From positions 62,001-126,000 of the forward strand of contig CAYOLG010000002.1 in NCBI GenBank assembly GCA_964404745.1: a DNA stretch of 64,000 nucleotides, written 5' to 3'. The stretch is from Pelagisphaera sp964404745 (GTDB taxonomy: Bacteria > Verrucomicrobiota > Verrucomicrobiia > Opitutales > Opitutaceae). The stretch's first letter is position 1. Every line of letters begins with the position of its first letter. The notes under the pieces are model-generated. The model was given only the letters and a program-made list of their open reading frames with translations, had not been told where the DNA came from and did not search any database. The position numbers and the translations under genes are program-made. Of the stretch, positions 35,583 through 45,045 are shown in pieces.

Positions 35583-37094
35583 ATGCTATATCTTGGAATC
35601 GATAGCGGTACGCAGAGCGTGAAAGCGGTCGTGTACGATGCGGAAACTAAACGAGTGATCGCGGACGGGCGATCGCCGCACCATTTGATAGGCGGACTGC
35701 CCTCGGGACACATGGAGCAGGATCCAAAGCAATGGACGCATGCAATGGATGAGGCCATACTGCGGGCTCTTTCTACCGTAGATAAGTCGGCGATTCAGGG
35801 CATCGGAGTTAGCGGCCAGCAGCACGGCTTTGTAGCCTTGGATGAATCCGACGAAGTTATTCGTTCGGCCAAGCTTTGGTGCGATACCAGCACTGTGGAG
35901 GAGTGCGAGATCATAACCCAGGCAATGGGAGGGCAGGTTTCCGTCATTTCAATGATTGGGAATCGGATGCTTCCGGGTTTTACGGCTCCAAAGATTCTCT
36001 GGTTGAAGCGCCATGAGCCCGAAAATTTCGATAGGCTAGACAAAATCATGCTACCGCATGACTACTTGAATTTCTACTTGACCGGCGAATGGTCTATGGA
36101 GTTTGGGGATGCTTCGGGTACGGCTCTGATGGACGTTCGATCGCGAACTTGGAGCGATCGGGTGATTGCCGCCATCGATGAGCGGATACGGGATTGCCTG
36201 CCAGACTTGTCTTCGAGCGGCGATGCTTGTGGCCAAGTAAGGAAGGAGATCGCGGAGAAGTATGGCATACCGGCTTCCGTCGTTGTTAGCGCCGGTGGTG
36301 GAGACAATATGATGGGAGCGATCGGAACAGGGAACGTCGTCCCAGGGATCGCCACGGCGAGTTTCGGTACTAGCGGCACGATATACGCTTACAATGATGA
36401 GCCTGTTGTTGATCCAAAAGGAGAAATAGCAGCCTTTTGCGATTCCACGGGTGGTTATTTGCCTTTGATGTGCACAATGAATGTTACTACCGTTTCGGAA
36501 GGAGTCAGAAAGCTTTTCGCAAGGGATCATGGTGAATTGGCTGCCGCGATCGAGCGGACCCCTAGAGGTGCTGGAGGATTGGTTATGCTACCTTACCTAG
36601 AAGGGGAAAGAACTCCTTCAATTCCCTCCGGGTCGGGACTGTTCATTGGCTTGAACAGCAAAACGCTGCAAGCAGACTATATGATTCGTGCTGCGGTAGA
36701 AGGCGTTACGATGGGTATGAACTTCGGCTTGATGCGCTTACGCGAGCTAGGGGTTTCGACAGGCGAAGTACGGCTAACTGGGGGTGGCTCGAGAAACGCA
36801 GCCTGGCGTCGGATTATTGCGGACGTTTTCGCCGTTCCGGTCATTTGCATGAAGGAAGATGAAGGCGCTGCTTTGGGGGCTGCTTTGCAAGCCGTCTGGT
36901 GCGGCAGCAAACAGTCGGACGGACAATCATCTATTGTCTCGGTCGTCGAAGGAGCGGTGGAGCTCGATGAATCGACGCGGATTGAACCCGACTCGTCAGC
37001 AGTCGCTTTTTACCAAGAGCTTCAGGCCTTTCACTCCCTTCTTTCGAAGTCGATGGAGCCGCTTTACGAAACCCACTCTAGATTCAAGTCCTAG
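35583..37094 (+). CDS. xylB: Xylulokinase (FGGY family)
   Basis: About 503 aa from ATG 35583, where the family begins (YLGIDSGTQSVKAVVYDAE). The ATP- and sugar-binding FGGY signatures are IGVSGQQHGFVALDES, LPHDYLNFYLTGEW, SAGGGDNMMGAIGTG, SFGTSGTIYAY and LTGGGSRNAAWRRIIADVF. It phosphorylates D-xylulose to enter the pentose phosphate pathway. A 30-codon upstream extension from ATG 35493 has no family likeness. No xylose isomerase or transporter lies next to it, so the source of xylulose is not evident. Confidence 0.9.
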   Translation: MLYLGIDSGTQSVKAVVYDAETKRVIADGRSPHHLIGGLPSGHMEQDPKQWTHAMDEAILRALSTVDKSAIQGIGVSGQQHGFVALDESDEVIRSAKLWCDTSTVEECEIITQAMGGQVSVISMIGNRMLPGFTAPKILWLKRHEPENFDRLDKIMLPHDYLNFYLTGEWSMEFGDASGTALMDVRSRTWSDRVIAAIDERIRDCLPDLSSSGDACGQVRKEIAEKYGIPASVVVSAGGGDNMMGAIGTGNVVPGIATASFGTSGTIYAYNDEPVVDPKGEIAAFCDSTGGYLPLMCTMNVTTVSEGVRKLFARDHGELAAAIERTPRGAGGLVMLPYLEGERTPSIPSGSGLFIGLNSKTLQADYMIRAAVEGVTMGMNFGLMRLRELGVSTGEVRLTGGGSRNAAWRRIIADVFAVPVICMKEDEGAALGAALQAVWCGSKQSDGQSSIVSVVEGAVELDESTRIEPDSSAVAFYQELQAFHSLLSKSMEPLYETHSRFKS

Positions 37095-37346
37095 CAAATT
37101 TGCAATCTGATGAGCGCGTTCTCGCGGCCGCGCATGGGCGTGAAATTAAGCCCGCCCGGAGGTCGAGCCCCAACTGTCTTGTTCTGGATACAGGGTGGAA
37201 CGTGCCGAGATGTCGCGTTTATGGCCCCGATGTGTGAGTACTGCCTTGGGCAGCACGGCTAGCTGAAAAGTTCGTAGCGGGATGGAGGTGTTGGGTCGGC
37301 CGCAATTTTCTTAAATCAGTCTGTCAGAAATAAAGATCGAATCGCC

Positions 37347-38834
37347 TCAGAGCGCGGGCTGGCGATTGTTCTTCAATGCTTGGTTCAACTGCTCTATCAG
37401 AAGATCGATGGTCTGAATACGAGCCGACATTTTACAAACCGATGGAACGATTTTCCACGGAGCATGAGGTTGGTCGGTTTCTTTTACCATCTCGTTCACG
37501 GCCTCCTCATAAAGATTCCATTTCTCTCGATTACGCCAATCTTCGTCCGTAATCTTCCATTGTTTTAGTGGATTGGCTTGCCGGGCTTGGAAACGTTCGA
37601 ATTGCGTCTCCTTGTCGATGTGGAGCCAGTACTTTAGTATAACGGTACCGAAATCCGCCAAGTGGGCCTCCATTTCTATAATTTCCTGATAGGCGCGTTT
37701 CCATTCTCGGTTGGTACAGAGGCCTTCCACTCGTTCTACCAGAACGCGTCCGTACCAAGAGCGATCGAAAATCTCAATGCTGCCTCGGCGTGGTATGCGT
37801 TTCCAGAACCTCCAGAGGTAGTGGTGGCGCAGTTCGTTTTTGGTTGGGGCGCCGACGGGGGTTACATGATAGGATCTGGGATCGATTCCTTGTACTAGTC
37901 GCTTGATACATCCGCCTTTACCAGCCGCGTCCCATCCGCAATAAACAAGCACTACTGGTATCTTGGCTGCATAAACCTCGTGGACTATTTCGTGGATTGC
38001 TTCTTGGCGCTTCTTCAGCTCAGCCTTGTATTCATTCCGGTCCATCGGGGGCGAAATCTTGACTTTGGATAAAATATTTTCGCCCCGGTAGGGAATCCAT
38101 TCCTCTTTTTTTGATGGTTTGGAAGCTAGAGACCGTTGTTTTTCCTTAATGGCGGCTTCGAGCTTTTCGATTATTGTGTGGTAGACCTTTATCGCGGCTT
38201 TTCGAATGTTATTGGTATCCACTAGCTCCCAACGGGCGTAGGGGGCGTCGGTTTTCTCCGCCATCTGATGTACCTTCTCGAGGTAAGGCTTGTATTGGCG
38301 ATGGCGCTTCCAGTCTTTTGGACGCACGCGCCATGCTGTTTTTGAATTCGATTCTAGCTTTTCAAACCGTTTGGCCTGGGTTTTTTTGGGGACCGTTAAG
38401 AAGATTTTTACGATGGCTACGCCGGAGTCGTTGAGCTGACGTTCGAAGTTACGTATGTGGCTCCAATAGTTGTCGATTTCATCGTCGTCTATCTCTCCCT
38501 CGGCCCAACCATCCAATACTAGATAGTAAGGTCCTCTGTCGAAAAATTGCATTCGCCCTTTGGCGGGCGTGTGATTCCAGAATCTCCACAGAAGTGGAAA
38601 GTTTCGGGGCTCTTGGTGACTGGCGTGGGTGGAATAGACGTCGTAGGAGCGAGAATCGATCTCGAGCAACACTTGGTTTAGGAGGCTGCCCTTGGCTGAG
38701 GCATCGAGCCCCTCGATAATGACTAGAGAAGGGACCCCGTGCTCTTTGGCTTTTCTTTGCGTGACACCAAGCTGGGTGGCCAATTCTTTGAGGAGATTTT
38801 TTTGGCTAACTTTGCTTTTTGGCAATTCACTCAT
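37347..38834 (-). CDS. Double-domain PPK2-family kinase (polyphosphate:AMP phosphotransferase-like)
   Basis: 495 aa made of two PPK2 modules. The C-terminal module has a canonical P-loop, GWDAAGKGG (residues 300-308), and the lid DRSWYGRVLVERV (357-369). The N-terminal module has a P-loop of altered form, EGLDASAKGS (41-50, Ala where Gly is usual), and FFDRGPYYLVLDGW (97-110) in place of the lid. The two-module form is that of the polyphosphate:AMP phosphotransferases (Pap/PPK2 class II), which make ADP from AMP and polyphosphate. The altered first module probably has a structural role, as an inference. No ppk1 or ppx gene lies in the window. Confidence 0.88.
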   Translation of the reverse strand: MSELPKSKVSQKNLLKELATQLGVTQRKAKEHGVPSLVIIEGLDASAKGSLLNQVLLEIDSRSYDVYSTHASHQEPRNFPLLWRFWNHTPAKGRMQFFDRGPYYLVLDGWAEGEIDDDEIDNYWSHIRNFERQLNDSGVAIVKIFLTVPKKTQAKRFEKLESNSKTAWRVRPKDWKRHRQYKPYLEKVHQMAEKTDAPYARWELVDTNNIRKAAIKVYHTIIEKLEAAIKEKQRSLASKPSKKEEWIPYRGENILSKVKISPPMDRNEYKAELKKRQEAIHEIVHEVYAAKIPVVLVYCGWDAAGKGGCIKRLVQGIDPRSYHVTPVGAPTKNELRHHYLWRFWKRIPRRGSIEIFDRSWYGRVLVERVEGLCTNREWKRAYQEIIEMEAHLADFGTVILKYWLHIDKETQFERFQARQANPLKQWKITDEDWRNREKWNLYEEAVNEMVKETDQPHAPWKIVPSVCKMSARIQTIDLLIEQLNQALKNNRQPAL

Positions 38835-38926
38835 TGGCAGCTAAACGGAGCTTGGGAGATTATGGCGGCCCGACAAGCGCTTGTTGATGGCTGCCCTAGG
38901 TATTCGCGAGGTCTTTACAAAATCGG

Positions 38927-40414
38927 CTATGAAGCGGAGTGATACCCGAACAGCTCGTTTTCCTTTATGAAGGCGGCTGTTTTATCCGGGACCATGTTTT
39001 CCCACGACGCGTCCAGTTTGGCGATTTTCTCAAGAATGTCTCGGGAGAAAATTTCCATTAGGGATTCATCGATTCCGCGAATAAGTTCGATGTATCCGTT
39101 TTCCAGTAGATGTTGATACAAGTGGGTAAGGCGGCTGTCGACTCTCAGGTTTTCGCAAGTTATCAAGAGATCCCCGGCAATTCCTTCCGATCTCGAGGCT
39201 TCGCCGGATTTATTCCCAGGCTGCTGCGACTCCAAATAGTGCCGGTAGGCCCGTTGCTTCATGGGATAGATATAGAGTTTCACGGAATTTCTCAGCAGTC
39301 GCCCGAAGCTCTCGAGAATGCCGCCGGGCAGGTGCGTGTAGTATTTCTCGTTGAATACCTCCAGGAGATTGTTAATACCCATGGCGATACCAATCATCTC
39401 TTTGGTGTATTGGCGAAAGTACTGGCTCAATCGATAAAATTCGAAGTAGTTCGAAATTAGGGTAAAGTTCCCGGTTGTAGCTAATGAGTCAATACGGTGA
39501 AGGAAGTCTTCGTAATCGATTTGCCCGCTGGCCTGAAGGTTTTTCATGGTGATTTCGGCGAGTACGATGATGTCTTTGTCGGCAACCGAAGGCTCTTGAA
39601 TGAACTGGGCTCCAGCGCATTTCAGCATGTCGATATTAACCATGGTCACAGGCCGGAAGCTTCCCCGCTCAACGAGAACCGCCTTTTTATACAAGGCGTT
39701 GGCGGCGAGCTCCACTTTGCCTTCCGGAGAAAAGATAACGGCTTGGGTGAGTCCTTTGCGGACTAGATGAAGGTTCATTATCCGATTGTCGGTCGAATCG
39801 AACTCGGGGCCATCGAGGCGGATTAGGTCAACTTCGATGCGATTGGGCCCGAGGTTGTCAACTAGAGATTCGATCAGCTTCTCGGGGTCGTGACGGAAAT
39901 AGAAGGCTCCATAGATTAAATTGGTCCCAAGAATTCCAATAGCGTGTTGCTGATCGAGGCTGTCTTCGTCCCACATTCGCGTGTGCAAGACAATGGAGCT
40001 TGGCTCGGTATCGGGTTTCGGCTGGAAACGGATACCCAGCCATCCGTGAGCATCGTTAGGTCCGCGATAGGGTTTCGTCTTTACGGTATTGGCGAAGGTG
40101 AAAAACTGCCTTTCCTTTTCCGATTCGCCCAACCGTTGAAGAAGGAGCTGGTATTCTTTCTTCAGCATAGTGAGTAGCCTTTCGCGGGAAACATAGCGTT
40201 TGGATTTGCCATAAATCTGATCGCTGAACGTCATATCGTAGGCGGATATGGTTTTGGCAATGGTGCCTGCCGCTCCTCCTGCCTGAAAGAAGTTGCGAGC
40301 GGTTTCCTGGCCGGCCCCTATTTCAGCGAAGGTTCCGTAAATGAGTGGATCCAGGTTGATCGTCAGGGCCTTGCGATTGGTCGTTAGAAGATTGTTTTGA
40401 GTGGCTTCCGACAT
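38927..40414 (-). CDS. Large conserved uncharacterised protein (495 aa)
   Basis: No signal peptide, no membrane segment and no motif that I can name. The N-terminal third has IYGTFAEIGAGQETARNFFQ, GGAAGTIAKTISAYDMTFSD and GKSKRYVSRERLLTMLKKEY; the middle has DAHGWLGIRFQ and GILGTNLIYGAFYF; the C-terminal third is helical (LYQHLLENGYIELIRGIDES). Such strong motif-like stretches suggest an old, conserved family with a real biochemical role. Some database entries for proteins of this kind carry labels such as TonB-dependent receptor or nucleotide adenylyltransferase; nothing in the sequence supports either label. It has no obvious operon partner: xylB and PPK2 lie to the left, cstA diverges to the right. 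Confidence 0.8.
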   Translation of the reverse strand: MSEATQNNLLTTNRKALTINLDPLIYGTFAEIGAGQETARNFFQAGGAAGTIAKTISAYDMTFSDQIYGKSKRYVSRERLLTMLKKEYQLLLQRLGESEKERQFFTFANTVKTKPYRGPNDAHGWLGIRFQPKPDTEPSSIVLHTRMWDEDSLDQQHAIGILGTNLIYGAFYFRHDPEKLIESLVDNLGPNRIEVDLIRLDGPEFDSTDNRIMNLHLVRKGLTQAVIFSPEGKVELAANALYKKAVLVERGSFRPVTMVNIDMLKCAGAQFIQEPSVADKDIIVLAEITMKNLQASGQIDYEDFLHRIDSLATTGNFTLISNYFEFYRLSQYFRQYTKEMIGIAMGINNLLEVFNEKYYTHLPGGILESFGRLLRNSVKLYIYPMKQRAYRHYLESQQPGNKSGEASRSEGIAGDLLITCENLRVDSRLTHLYQHLLENGYIELIRGIDESLMEIFSRDILEKIAKLDASWENMVPDKTAAFIKENELFGYHSAS

Positions 40415-40590
40415 AGTGTTTCTGCTCCTTTCTTTTTTTGAGGGCTAAAGGCCGTTCTGGCAATGCAGCAGATTGCTATTTTGCCTGGCCACAGATGGGA
40501 AGGCCGCGCTTCTACAAAAATGTTGCTCTTGCCTGATGGCTCGATTCGATAGAAACTTTCGCTTTCTTGTTCAGAAAACTATACGGCCCC

Positions 40591-42549
40591 ATGGAAACTC
40601 TTTTTATCGCGATCGGCGCAGGCGTTCTCTACCTAGTCGCTTACAATACCTACGGAAAATGGCTTGCTTCCAAGCTCTTCAAACTGGACCCGGAAGCTGC
40701 CGTTCCCAGCGTGGCGTTGAATGACGACAAGGACTACGTTCCCACTGACAAGGGGATTATCTTTGGGCATCACTTCACGTCGATAGCCGGAACGGGGCCG
40801 ATTGTGGGCCCGGCTGTAGCGGTGATTTGGGGTTGGGTCCCGGCCTTGCTTTGGGTCCTTTTCGGTTCGATATTGATCGGGGCTGTGCATGACTTCGGGT
40901 CGCTGGTCGTCTCCATGCGAAATCGGGGTCAGACTGTGGGCGACATTGCGGGACGCGTTCTTACTAAGCGGACGCGATTGCTCTTCCTCCTCATCCTCTT
41001 CATGGCCCTCACAATCGTATTGGCCATATTCGGCCTTGTGATCGCTTCCGTATTCAAACAGTATCCGGCTTCTATTTTCCCCTGCCTCGTCCAGATCCCT
41101 CTGGCGATTCTAATCGGCGTATACCTGCACCGTCGGGGCATCAATATCCTGATTCCGTCTTTGGTTTCGTTAGTGCTCATGTATTTTTCTGTCTACTACG
41201 GAAATGCAGGATTCTTGGGGTCCTTTAACAATGCCCTAGCTGACTGGCCGATCATGGTTTGGGTCGCCGTATTGCTTCTCTACAGTTACGTCGCTTCTGT
41301 CCTGCCTGTTTGGGTTCTCTTGCAGCCGAGAGATTATATTAACAGCCTTCAGCTTTTAAGCACTCTGGCTCTTGTTGTTGTTGGTCTAGCGATTGCCGGT
41401 CTCATAGGAGGAGCTCCGATCGTAGCTGGCGGCGACCGAACGCCGCTAGAAATCGTTGCCCCTGCCTTCAGAATGGCGCCTGAGGGTGCCCCCTTCATTT
41501 TTCCTTTCCTTTTTATAACAATCGCCTGCGGGGCAATATCCGGATTCCACTGCCTGGTATCCAGCGGGACTTCGTCGAAGCAGATCAAGCGCGAGACAGA
41601 CGCCCAATTAGTTGGATACGGATCCATGTTAACTGAAGGATTTCTGGCAGTGCTTGTCATACTGGCCTGTGTTGCCGGCCTGGGTTTAGGCGTTGCCGGA
41701 TCGGATGGAAGTATAACGCTTGGGACCCTGGCCTACGAAGCTCGTTACGAAACCTGGGGAGGGGCCAACAGCCTAGCGGCAAAGGTCGGCGCATTTGTTG
41801 AGGGGTCCGCTAATTTTCTCAAGGCGTTGGGCTTGAACGTGGGATTCGCGGTGGCATTGATGGGCGTATTCGTGGCTACTTTTGCCGCCACTACCTTGGA
41901 TACCGCTTGCCGACTGCAACGCTACGTTATTCAGGAGCTCGCTTCGACTTTCGCTCCCAAGATCTCGCCTTCCGCTTTGGCTTCGGAAGCTTACGACTTT
42001 GATGACAATCGCCGTGGCGCCGATCGACATACGGGACCCTCAGCTGATTATAAACCCCACGCCTTAAACCCTTTTGCCTGGTTGACCAACAAGCACGGAG
42101 CCTCGATTTTCGCAGTGGCTCTGGCGACCTTCATAGCGTCTATGCCGGGCGGGAGTGGAATGGCTGCCGGAACGGGAGGGCTCATTTTGTGGCCGCTTTT
42201 CGGGGCAACGAACCAGCTTCTGGCGGGACTGGCTTTTCTCGTCATAACATTTTGGCTGTGGCGTCGCAATTTGCCGGTTTGGTTTATCGCCGCTCCCATG
42301 GTTTTCATGCTGATTCTTCCAGGAATCGCCATGTCCATGAATATTTTCATGGGCGACAGCTCCTTCTTAACGACCGGAAACTGGCTACTTGTGGCTATTG
42401 GCTGCGCCACCTTGGCCCTTCAAGTTTGGATGATCATCGAGGCATTGATGGCCTGGCCGAAAGCGAAAGGGATTCTCGAATCTCAATTGCCTCCGCTTAC
42501 CAGAACGGTTCAACCTGAGCCGCAGGCTGAAGGCGGCAGATCTTGTTAA
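40591..42549 (+). CDS. cstA: Carbon starvation protein A family transporter
   Basis: About 652 aa from ATG 40591, with some 16 membrane segments. Motifs FGHHFTSIAGTGPIVGPAVA, GAVHDFGSLVVSMRNRG, GFHCLVSSGTSSKQI and AATTLDTACRLQRYVIQEL are all typical of CstA. Members take up pyruvate or peptides, induced when carbon is scarce. A TTG 24 bp upstream gives a longer frame with no Shine-Dalgarno; the ATG is favoured. It is divergent from the unknown 495-aa gene with a 176-bp spacer. Confidence 0.93.
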   Translation: METLFIAIGAGVLYLVAYNTYGKWLASKLFKLDPEAAVPSVALNDDKDYVPTDKGIIFGHHFTSIAGTGPIVGPAVAVIWGWVPALLWVLFGSILIGAVHDFGSLVVSMRNRGQTVGDIAGRVLTKRTRLLFLLILFMALTIVLAIFGLVIASVFKQYPASIFPCLVQIPLAILIGVYLHRRGINILIPSLVSLVLMYFSVYYGNAGFLGSFNNALADWPIMVWVAVLLLYSYVASVLPVWVLLQPRDYINSLQLLSTLALVVVGLAIAGLIGGAPIVAGGDRTPLEIVAPAFRMAPEGAPFIFPFLFITIACGAISGFHCLVSSGTSSKQIKRETDAQLVGYGSMLTEGFLAVLVILACVAGLGLGVAGSDGSITLGTLAYEARYETWGGANSLAAKVGAFVEGSANFLKALGLNVGFAVALMGVFVATFAATTLDTACRLQRYVIQELASTFAPKISPSALASEAYDFDDNRRGADRHTGPSADYKPHALNPFAWLTNKHGASIFAVALATFIASMPGGSGMAAGTGGLILWPLFGATNQLLAGLAFLVITFWLWRRNLPVWFIAAPMVFMLILPGIAMSMNIFMGDSSFLTTGNWLLVAIGCATLALQVWMIIEALMAWPKAKGILESQLPPLTRTVQPEPQAEGGRSC

Positions 42550-42676
42550 ACATTCGCGAAGCTCGGATTCCCTCTCAGGAATTTTCGTAAAAAATCGGTC
42601 TATAACGATCGACAAAAGATTTGCGTTTCGACCTCGCTGGCGAATCGAGTTTTTTTGCCGAAGCTGTTATCAGGTT

Positions 42677-44467
42677 ATGAAAGAGTTTCTTAAGATGTTC
42701 TTCGCCTCGATGCTGGCGTTTGTTTGTGTAGGATTCGGAGGTTTCATTGCTCTGATTATTTTTGCCGGAGCCTTCTCATCGATCAGCGCGCCCGAGCCAG
42801 TAGTCAAGAAATCCAGCATGTTGGATTTCGATATGAATGCCAACATCCAGGATGCTCCAGTCTCGCTCACCCAAGAGCAGCTGATCAACGAAGCTTTCGG
42901 CCGGGGCGGTCCACAAACGTATTCCCTAAGACAGGTGCTGCGGGCTTTGGAGGAAGCGGCAGATGATATGCGCATCTCCGGCCTTTATCTTAAAGGCTCT
43001 TTGCAGCCGGGTAATTATGGATCCGGATTCGCCGCTATCAAGGAGGTGAGAGAAGCTATTGAAGCGTTCAAGGAGGTGTCGGGAAAACCGGTAATTGCCT
43101 ACGTCGTGTATCCAACAGACAAGGATTTGTATCTGGCTTCTGTGGCGGATAAGATTATCATGAACCCGGAAGGGATGATATTGGCTGCCGGAATGGCTTC
43201 TGAACCGATTTTCTTTGCGGGATTTTTCGAGAAATACGGAATTGGGGTGCAAGTGACGAAGGCGGGAGAGTTCAAGTCGGCCGCTGAAAGCTTCGTATTG
43301 AAAAAAATGAGCGATCCAGCTCGCGAGCAGACAGAGGCGCTTTTGGAGGATATCTGGGACGAGTATGTGGAAGCTGTGTCTAGCCGGGCGGACATGAGTT
43401 CGGCTGAGTTTCAAGCTTTGGTCGACAGTAAGGGCTTGCTGAATGGTCGGGCCGCCTTGGACGCAGGGATTGTTGACGAATTGGGTTTTGCGGATTCCGT
43501 TATCAAAGCTTTGAAGGAAGCAACGGGAGAAGAGTCCGATAAACTTGAATACAAATCCACATCTCTTGCCGAATACATGCGAGCCAAGTCGAAGCTGGCT
43601 AAAGGGCAACACGTGGCCGTGGTTTATGCGGAAGGCCCGATTGTGGTAGGAGAAGGAGGACATGGTCAAGTGGGCGGATCCGGTTTGGCTCGCGAGATAC
43701 GATCGCTGCGGGAAAATGAGGATGTGAAGGCCATCGTCCTGCGGGTGAACAGCCCGGGCGGTTCCGCCTTGGCCAGCGAGGTGATACAGCATGAGATACG
43801 ATTGGCGAAGGAAAAGATGCCCGTTGTCGTTTCTATGGGTACAGTCGCCGCATCGGGAGGATATTGGATTTCCGCATACGCGGACCGGATCTTCGCCGAG
43901 CCCAACACGATTACCGGTTCGATTGGAGTGATTGGGATGTTTATGAACGTCAAGGAAATCGCCAATCGTCACGGATTTACTTTCGATGTCGTCAAGACGG
44001 GCAAGTTCGCCGACGCCCTCTCGATAGCTCGCCCCAAAACGCCCGAGGAGATGGCTATCGTCCAGCGGGAGGTGGATGACGTGTATGCCGATTTTCTACG
44101 CAAGGTATCCGAAGGGCGCGAACAGCCAATTGCCAAGATAAAGGGAATTGCCGAAGGAAGAGTTTGGTCTGGAGAGGATGCGCTTGAGATTGGGTTAGTC
44201 GATGAGATTGGCGGCTTGCAAAAAGCGATTGCCTATGCGGCCAAGGAGGCGGGCCTAGACGAGCGCCCCCCCGTACGGGACTACCCAGAACCGACGGACT
44301 TCCTTCAAGAGCTGATGGAGAATTTAACGACGACGGCGTCCCTAGGAGTGGCTGGCGCGCCTCTACGAAAACTCGACGAGGCGGTCGAAGAGCTTAAAGG
44401 GATTTCACAGTGGAACGATCCCAAAGGCGTGTATGCAGTGTTGCCTTACAAAATTTACGCTGACTGA
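42677..44467 (+). CDS. sppA: Signal peptide peptidase SppA, 67K type
   Basis: 596 aa, a membrane-bound serine protease that degrades cleaved signal peptides. N-terminal membrane segment (about residues 8-32). Tandem ClpP-like repeats: the catalytic lysine fits K200 in KAGEFKSAAESF, and the catalytic serine S393 in TVAASGGYWISA, close to K209 and S409 of E. coli SppA. LRVNSPGGSALASEVI is the second-repeat substrate strand. It is followed 11 bp later by sufT on the same strand. Confidence 0.95.
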   Translation: MKEFLKMFFASMLAFVCVGFGGFIALIIFAGAFSSISAPEPVVKKSSMLDFDMNANIQDAPVSLTQEQLINEAFGRGGPQTYSLRQVLRALEEAADDMRISGLYLKGSLQPGNYGSGFAAIKEVREAIEAFKEVSGKPVIAYVVYPTDKDLYLASVADKIIMNPEGMILAAGMASEPIFFAGFFEKYGIGVQVTKAGEFKSAAESFVLKKMSDPAREQTEALLEDIWDEYVEAVSSRADMSSAEFQALVDSKGLLNGRAALDAGIVDELGFADSVIKALKEATGEESDKLEYKSTSLAEYMRAKSKLAKGQHVAVVYAEGPIVVGEGGHGQVGGSGLAREIRSLRENEDVKAIVLRVNSPGGSALASEVIQHEIRLAKEKMPVVVSMGTVAASGGYWISAYADRIFAEPNTITGSIGVIGMFMNVKEIANRHGFTFDVVKTGKFADALSIARPKTPEEMAIVQREVDDVYADFLRKVSEGREQPIAKIKGIAEGRVWSGEDALEIGLVDEIGGLQKAIAYAAKEAGLDERPPVRDYPEPTDFLQELMENLTTTASLGVAGAPLRKLDEAVEELKGISQWNDPKGVYAVLPYKIYAD

Positions 44468-44477
44468 CTGAATTGTT

Positions 44478-45029
44478 TTGCTACCGATGGAAACGAAATT
44501 GTTGAAAAGCTGCAGCGCTGCAATCATCCCGGAAGGGACGGTTATCACCTTGGAGCAGGAGACGCCAGTATTCGTGACGCAAACGCTTGGGGGCAATGTG
44601 ACGGTAAGGGTAGGGCAAAGACTCTATCGAATTTCCAGTGTAGATGCTGATGCGGTAGAGGGGCTTGAATTAGATAAGCCGGAATATGGAGATGGCGGGA
44701 GCGGCAACGGAAAACCTTTCTCGGAAGAAGCAGTTTGGGATGCTTTAAAGCAGTGCTTCGATCCGGAAATACCTGTAAACATAGTGGACCTCGGACTCAT
44801 ATATGATATGCGTATCGATGATTCGGATAGGGGCAAAAAAGACGTTTCCATCAAAATGACATTAACGGCTCAAGGTTGCGGCATGGGCCCCGTGATAGCT
44901 CAGGATGCGAAGAACCGAGTCGAGCAAATCGAAGAAGTCGAGAGGGCGGATGTAGAGATCGTTTGGGATCCTGTATGGAATCCGCAGATGATTTCGGAAG
45001 CGGGCCGAAAGGTGCTCGGTTTGGAATAG
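44478..45029 (+). CDS. sufT: SufT-like iron-sulfur assembly factor (DUF59/MIP18)
   Basis: 183 aa. The C-terminal half is a DUF59/MIP18 domain (VWDALKQCFDPEIPVNIVDL; IKMTLTAQGCGMGPVIAQD with its conserved Cys; VWDPVWNPQMISEAGR). The N-terminal 80 residues are the extra domain typical of SufT (AIIPEGTVITLEQETPVFVT). SufT helps iron-sulfur maturation. ATG 44478 or 44487 could be the start. No suf operon lies nearby; position after sppA may be coincidental. Confidence 0.88.
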   Translation: MLPMETKLLKSCSAAIIPEGTVITLEQETPVFVTQTLGGNVTVRVGQRLYRISSVDADAVEGLELDKPEYGDGGSGNGKPFSEEAVWDALKQCFDPEIPVNIVDLGLIYDMRIDDSDRGKKDVSIKMTLTAQGCGMGPVIAQDAKNRVEQIEEVERADVEIVWDPVWNPQMISEAGRKVLGLE

Positions 45030-45045
45030 CAGGATAAGCTCATTT

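Noticed and set aside
38927..40414. Labelling the 495-aa protein as a TonB-dependent receptor or an adenylyltransferase.
   Set aside because: No signal peptide, plug, beta-barrel pattern or nucleotidyltransferase HxGH motif is visible.
42926..43972. A 348-codon minus-strand frame over sppA.
   Set aside because: Antisense shadow of sppA, which has catalytic Lys and Ser in the right places.
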